Source: Oscillospiraceae bacterium (GTDB lineage: Bacteria; Bacillota; Clostridia; Oscillospirales; Oscillospiraceae). Taken from it: DNA of 37,989 nt. Positions within the stretch are counted from its first letter, which is position 1; each line of letters starts with the position of its first letter. Both the position numbers and the translations under genes were made by a program. Positions 34,735 to 37,989 of the stretch are shown piece after piece. The DNA lies in NCBI GenBank assembly GCA_009782435.1, contig WRJA01000015.1, positions 1-37,989 of the forward strand, read 5' to 3'. The notes under the pieces were generated by a model. That model was not told the DNA's origin, made no database searches, and worked only from the letters and a program-made list of their open reading frames with translations.

Positions 34735-34877
34735 GAGGACGAAGCCGTTTTTTTCTGCCGGCAGGTATCTTTTTGATCGGAGTTATTTCGGCCGCGGCGG
34801 GGGTTTGGCGGGGCGAACTCAGCGACATAATGCAAAAAGCCGTTGTTGTTTGTCTCGAATGCATAGGGATCGGATAG
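34731..34877 (+). CDS. CD1871A-type small CxxC membrane protein
   Basis: A 48-residue protein with a basic N-terminus (RGRSR), one membrane helix (about 7-25), an R-G-E-L segment and the conserved end QKAVVVCLECIGIG with Cys41 and Cys44 as CxxC. This end matches the known CD1871A family of short clostridial CxxC proteins (family knowledge). Its GTG overlaps the stop of the TlpA gene (GTGA) and the polyferredoxin gene starts 3 bases after its stop, so all three are coupled. It probably passes electrons or holds a metal between the ferredoxin-like and thioredoxin-like partners; this is inference. Confidence 0.8.
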   Translation: MRGRSRFFLPAGIFLIGVISAAAGVWRGELSDIMQKAVVVCLECIGIG

Positions 34878-34880
34878 CTC

Positions 34881-35714
34881 ATGTTCAAATCAAAACGGAC
34901 GGGCGCGCAGCTTTTTTTCTTTCTGCTGCAAAATCCGCTGCTTCTTAATTTTTTCACCGGGAAAATCTACCGCGGCAGATTAAAAATGATTTGCACGCCG
35001 GGACTGAACTGTTATTCCTGCCCCGCGGCGATAACCGCTTGCCCTGTCGGCGCGATGCAGCTTTTTCTTGCGGGGGCAAATCACGGGATCAGTTTGTTCG
35101 TGACCGGGTTTTTAATTTCCGTCGGCGCGGCGTTCGGCCGGCTGATTTGCGGGTATGTCTGCCCGATGGGTTTTTTGCAGGACCTTTTGTATAAAATAAA
35201 AACGCCGAAACGTATTGTGCGGCTGCGTTTCGCGCGGTATATAAAATATTTGATTTTGCTGTTTTTTGTTTTGATTTTGCCCTTCGCGGCGCTCACCGGA
35301 TTGTCCGGCTTGGGAGAACCGTGGTTTTGCAAATATATATGCCCTTCGGGAACTGTTTTCGGCGCCTTGCCTTTGCTTGCGGTGAATGAGTTATTATGGG
35401 AATTCGCGGGCGCGCAATTCATCATTAAGGTATTATTTGCCGCAGGGACGCTCATAGCGGCGGTCGTGGTTTGGCGTCCTTTTTGCAGGATATTTTGCCC
35501 GTTGGGCGCTTTTTATTCGCTGTTCAATAAGATCGCTTTCATTAAAATGCGCTGCGACAAAGAAAAATGCACTTCCTGCGGAAGCTGCTCCGAGGCGTGT
35601 CATATAAGACTGAACCCTGCGAAGCGACCAAACTCGCCGGAGTGTGTCCGTTGCGGGAACTGTGTCTCCGCGTGCAAAGCCAAAGCGCTGCGTCATGATT
35701 TTCGAAAAACATGA
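34881..35714 (+). CDS. NapH/MauN-like membrane polyferredoxin
   Basis: The protein has 277 residues. About four membrane helices carry Cys-rich loops: Cys38/44/47/54 in the N-terminal TPGLNCYSCP region, CGYVCP (Cys90/94), CKYICP (Cys150/154) and CRIFCPLGAFY (Cys202/206). Two [4Fe-4S] ferredoxin motifs close the protein (Cys230/233/236/240 and Cys255/258/261/265). This is the NapH/MauN family plan: quinone- or ferredoxin-linked electron flow through the membrane. It is the last gene of the TlpA-CxxC-polyferredoxin set and probably supplies its electrons. The final acceptor is not identified. Confidence 0.88.
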   Translation: MFKSKRTGAQLFFFLLQNPLLLNFFTGKIYRGRLKMICTPGLNCYSCPAAITACPVGAMQLFLAGANHGISLFVTGFLISVGAAFGRLICGYVCPMGFLQDLLYKIKTPKRIVRLRFARYIKYLILLFFVLILPFAALTGLSGLGEPWFCKYICPSGTVFGALPLLAVNELLWEFAGAQFIIKVLFAAGTLIAAVVVWRPFCRIFCPLGAFYSLFNKIAFIKMRCDKEKCTSCGSCSEACHIRLNPAKRPNSPECVRCGNCVSACKAKALRHDFRKT

Positions 35715-35737
35715 TAAAAAGTATATGTGCCGCTCAA

Positions 35738-36163
35738 TCACGGTGAGATTTGCGCCGTCATCCACTTGTCAAGTTCGGATCTGAAAAATACACGCTCAAC
35801 GCCGTTTACAGTGGTGACCGGCATCGCGGGAGAGGGTGCGCCTTCAGGCACAGGAAACATTTCGGCATAAGCCTTTTCGTCAGGTACCGTTTTTTGTACA
35901 GGCATCTCGATATAAGTGCCGTTGAGTTTGCCTTCGTTCAGAAGTCTGTTAAAAGAATCGTAATCAATGCGTATGTAGCCGGCAGCTTCCCACTCGTACA
36001 TATACTCTGAGGCTTGTTCTGTTTTGACCTCAATGCTTGAAGGAATATTTGAAGTTACGGCAAACGGTCTGTTCCGGATGGCATTTGACAGAGTTATCAG
36101 CCCTGCCAGGATTAAGACTGCACCAAATATAATACTTATCGGTAAAATGATCCGTTCTTTCAT
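35738..36163 (-). CDS. Membrane-anchored protein of unknown function
   Basis: A 141-residue protein with one N-terminal membrane helix (about 5-25) and an outside domain of about 115 residues. I do not recognise a family. The domain has a DYDSFNRLLNEGKLNGTYIEMP stretch broken by Pro, then a Pro-rich middle (PVPEGAPSPAMP) and a closing TTVNGVERVFFRSELDKWM. No Cys is present. AGAGG lies 6-7 bases from the ATG. It is downstream of, and on the same strand as, another anchored unknown; the two are 87 bases apart. It is convergent with the polyferredoxin gene. Base composition is somewhat more AT-rich than neighbours. Confidence 0.6.
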   Translation of the reverse strand: MKERIILPISIIFGAVLILAGLITLSNAIRNRPFAVTSNIPSSIEVKTEQASEYMYEWEAAGYIRIDYDSFNRLLNEGKLNGTYIEMPVQKTVPDEKAYAEMFPVPEGAPSPAMPVTTVNGVERVFFRSELDKWMTAQISP

Positions 36164-36250
36164 TAACTTACCTCTTTCCGAAATACAGACTTTCTGCTGC
36201 GCGTCCGTTTCTTTCCGAGCGCATGTTTTTCTTACAGACAGACGTAATTC

Positions 36251-36718
36251 TTAATAACCTCTGTCCGGGTATTGCTCAATAAGAATTATGTAACAATCAC
36301 TGTTATCTTCATTTTCATTCAATTTCAGTTTTTCGCCAAGAATGTGGTGGTACGGCAGTCCGAAATATTCACTTGCAGGGATCACAAATCCGTAAATGCG
36401 ATTGCTGAAAACTGAAAAATCCGGTTCCTTCATTTGTCCTTCGCATTTAACAAGCATAGCTGCCCAAGAGTAAGTCACTGCTCCCAAATCAAGATTATCA
36501 TAACCCGATGCACTTTGTAACACTTGTATTTCTTCCGATAGAGATAAATCATCTAATGCCGTTTCAAGTTCAAGAAAGTTTGGTTTTCCTTTGAACGGAT
36601 CATCTGTCATAATGAATGCAGTTGTTAAAAGTAAAAAAACCAATACGCAGAGAGCCGCGTGCTTTATTATGGTTTTTGTTGATACAACTCGCTTTATTGT
36701 CGATCTTCGATTTATCAT
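36251..36718 (-). CDS. Membrane-anchored protein of unknown function, AT-rich
   Basis: A 155-residue protein with a basic N-terminus (MINRRSTIKR), one membrane helix (about 20-37) and an outside domain of about 115 residues with two Cys (in VKCEG and DSDCY), which could pair. No family recognised. The coding sequence is visibly more AT-rich than the surrounding genes, which suggests recent transfer. The ribosome site is weak (TGAGG). It lies just upstream of the other anchored unknown on the same strand. Confidence 0.55.
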   Translation of the reverse strand: MINRRSTIKRVVSTKTIIKHAALCVLVFLLLTTAFIMTDDPFKGKPNFLELETALDDLSLSEEIQVLQSASGYDNLDLGAVTYSWAAMLVKCEGQMKEPDFSVFSNRIYGFVIPASEYFGLPYHHILGEKLKLNENEDNSDCYIILIEQYPDRGY

Positions 36719-36744
36719 CGCAGCCTCAGAAAATATAAACAGAG

Positions 36745-36805
36745 TCTGCTGAAAAGTTCTTCAAGCGGCGGCTTGACCGGGAAGAATACGGTCTTTTTCA
36801 GCAGA
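36745..36805. repeat. Nested inverted repeat, possible miniature element or terminator
   Basis: TCTGCTGAAAA (36745-36755) pairs with TTTTCAGCAGA (36795-36805). Inside it TTCTTC (36757-36762) pairs with GAAGAA (36781-36786). A T-rich tract follows on the plus strand. The outer arms look like short terminal repeats of a transposable element remnant, but a terminator is equally possible. Confidence 0.5.
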
Positions 36806-36888
36806 GCCTATTTTTTGTTTTGCGGTAACGCTTTCGTTTCAAGCCGCAAGCAAACGGAAATAATTATTTCACAGCCAAAAGTCATAGC

Positions 36889-36917
36889 TTTACCTCATGG
36901 CCATGGCCTATGGTAAA
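36889..36917. promoter_or_regulatory. Imperfect palindrome, possible operator
   Basis: TTTACC and GGTAAA flank a 17-base centre that contains CATGGCCATG. The spacing and the ACC/GGT ends recall MerR-type operators. No MerR gene is visible in the window, so this is a weak inference. Confidence 0.3.
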
Positions 36918-36927
36918 CAGTGGCTTT

Positions 36928-37053
36928 TCATGTCCCTGTTTTATTGTAACACAAGCCCCGCCGCCGCTCAATTCTTTTCTGCGAAAGTGCCGTCTGAGAC
37001 TTACTTGCTGCTGCCTTTTTGTGCGGGCTTCCTGTGAAATCCATGATTTTCAT
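36928..37053 (-). pseudogene. Possible flavodoxin/NADPH-FMN-reductase remnant (41 codons)
   Basis: The first 13 residues (MKIMDFTGSPHKK) resemble the FMN-loop start MKI-x(4)-GSP-x-K of flavodoxin-like reductases. The rest is a Lys/Arg/Ser-rich stretch unlike that family, ending at residue 41. AGGAG lies 12 bases upstream, which is far. It may be a truncated remnant or a chance match. Confidence 0.25.
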
Positions 37054-37114
37054 ATTCTGTTTTGCTCCTGTTATCGTTTGTTCATTTGTACGAACAGCCG
37101 TCTGCCCGTTTTTG

Positions 37115-37933
37115 TCACCGGTTCTTTTCCGATCGCGCGAAAAAGAACGTCCCGATAATGAGGCAAATAACCGTCAATGCCGTGATCACGGCAAAATTTA
37201 CGGTCGGGTTGAACATGACGACGCTGTCGTATTCCGGCGAACCCGCATACAGCACCGCCCGCGTCAGATCAAGGCAGTATGTCATGGGCATGATCCGATT
37301 CAGTACCAACAGCGCTCCGCTCGTGTTGTTTATCGGAATAACAGCGCCGGACAGAAACATTTGCGGCATTGTAATGAGCATCACGGCAAGGTTAGCGGTC
37401 CGCTTGCTCTTGATAAGACCGATTATTATCATTGCCAACGCCCCGCCGGACAGGCACATCAACGGAGACAGCGCGAGGATCAATAGCAGCTTGCCGACAG
37501 GCAGAGTGATCCCCATTATCAATCCGATGATAAGCGTGCCCGCCATGCTGATCACAGCGGCGAATCCCGCGCCGAGGATTTTCCCTGTGACCAGTGAATA
37601 ACGCGATACAGGCGATATCAGCATTTCCTGATTGAAATCGATTTCGTGATCGTCCACGAGCGAGGTCATGCCCATCGTCGTGACCATAAAGAGCATGTTG
37701 ACCAACATGCCGACAAGCATGAATCGGCCGAACTCGAAACCGAGGCCTCCGGTCATATTCTGAATAAGGTTCCCGCCGATCATCCCCATCATCATCAGCG
37801 GCATGGCGAGGCTCATAATGGCTGTGCCGGGCGACTTGAAAAAAATCGTTATCTCCCTTGCCGCAACAGTAACGATGGTGTTCAACTCCCGAAAAACACG
37901 GGATTTTTTCCGTGTCAATACCAATTCGTTCAC
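37115..37933 (-). CDS. ABC-2 type transporter permease
   Basis: A 272-residue exporter permease with about six membrane segments. The N-terminus REITIFFKSPGTAIMSLAMP and the segment EMLISPVSRYSLVTGKILGA are typical of ABC-2 permeases, with the later MPQMFLSGAVIPINN and LNRIMPMTYCLDLTRAVLY before the last helices. Such pairs export drugs, lipids or peptides. It starts at a GTG that overlaps the stop of the upstream ATPase by 2 bases, so the two form one transporter. The substrate is unknown. Confidence 0.88.
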   Translation of the reverse strand: MNELVLTRKKSRVFRELNTIVTVAAREITIFFKSPGTAIMSLAMPLMMMGMIGGNLIQNMTGGLGFEFGRFMLVGMLVNMLFMVTTMGMTSLVDDHEIDFNQEMLISPVSRYSLVTGKILGAGFAAVISMAGTLIIGLIMGITLPVGKLLLILALSPLMCLSGGALAMIIIGLIKSKRTANLAVMLITMPQMFLSGAVIPINNTSGALLVLNRIMPMTYCLDLTRAVLYAGSPEYDSVVMFNPTVNFAVITALTVICLIIGTFFFARSEKNR

Positions 37934-37989
37934 GCCGCTTCACTCCCGTGTTTATTCAGGAATTCAACATACGCATCCTCCAGCGAAGG
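37930..37989 (-). CDS. ABC transporter ATP-binding protein, C-terminal end only
   Basis: The last 19 codons and stop of a gene that enters from the right edge. The residues PSLEDAYVEFLNKHGSEAA match the usual end of ABC-2 ATPases, where (P/A)-(S/T)-LED-(A/V)-(F/Y) occurs just before the C-terminus. The stop overlaps the permease GTG (GTGA). It is the ATPase partner of the permease; the catalytic part lies outside the window. Confidence 0.75.
   Translation of the reverse strand, partial: PSLEDAYVEFLNKHGSEAA

Larger units (their letters stand above)
36719..37114. other. Long gap without a clear gene
   Basis: This stretch of about 400 bases has no convincing gene. It contains a nested inverted repeat (36745-36805), a 29-bp palindromic element (36889-36917) and a 41-codon frame whose first residues look like a flavodoxin-type protein (36928-37053). 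Taken together it looks like a decayed or rearranged region. Confidence 0.6.

Noticed and set aside
36910-37158. An 82-codon plus-strand frame in the gap near 37 kb
   Set aside because: It is Cys/Phe/Arg-rich without a ribosome site and overlaps the end of the ABC-2 permease on the other strand.

Overview
The window looks like chromosome from an anaerobic, low-to-mid GC Firmicute of class Clostridia, probably an uncultured lineage. The basis is the gene order dgt-dnaG-rpoD, a potABCD operon whose binding protein is a lipoprotein, SLH-domain surface proteins, DUF5693, a CD1871A-type CxxC small protein beside a TlpA protein and a polyferredoxin, strong purine-rich ribosome sites and frequent GTG/TTG starts. 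No rRNA, tRNA, CRISPR array, phage or intact transposase was seen.

Layout. 1-0.7 kb: end of a surface-type protein, then a strong terminator. 0.8-6.4 kb: potA-potB-potC-potD polyamine uptake operon with a good sigma-A promoter, followed closely by a DUF5693 membrane protein and a bidirectional terminator. 6.4-8.9 kb (minus): glycine-rich SLH surface protein. 9.0-12.9 kb (minus): tightly packed DUF1015 - MFS transporter - GT4 glycosyltransferase operon. 13.0-15.7 kb (plus): uridine-kinase-like P-loop protein, stand-alone HPt protein, and an ABC-F protein with one apparently dead ATP site. 15.7-18.4 kb: mobA (minus) and recG (plus), divergent. 18.5-20.2 kb: cupin, FmdB-type zinc ribbon, nitroreductase and a carboxymuconolactone-decarboxylase-like protein. 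20.4-28.0 kb: signalling block with a 1650-residue hybrid histidine kinase, an SGNH hydrolase and a response regulator with two HD-GYP domains. 28.1-32.3 kb (minus): dgt-dnaG-rpoD. 32.5-33.6 kb: an SDR epimerase split by a one-base frameshift. 33.7-35.7 kb: small membrane protein, TlpA-like lipoprotein, 48-residue CxxC protein and NapH-like polyferredoxin. 35.7-36.7 kb (minus): two unknown membrane-anchored proteins, more AT-rich than their surroundings. 36.7-37.1 kb: no clear gene, but inverted repeats and a possible gene remnant. 37.1-38.0 kb (minus): ABC-2 permease and the last codons of its ATPase.

How they may work together. The hybrid kinase carries two solute-binding modules, a complete His-Asp-His relay and a neighbouring REC-HD-GYP-HD-GYP protein; the simplest reading is ligand sensing feeding cyclic-di-GMP breakdown. 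TlpA, CxxC protein and polyferredoxin form a translationally coupled set that probably moves electrons across the membrane to a thiol/disulfide partner. DUF5693 next to an SLH protein fits cell-surface assembly. The most distinctive items are the tandem HD-GYP regulator, the coherent loss of one composite ATP site in the ABC-F protein, the redox mini-operon and the DUF1015-MFS-GT4 operon.
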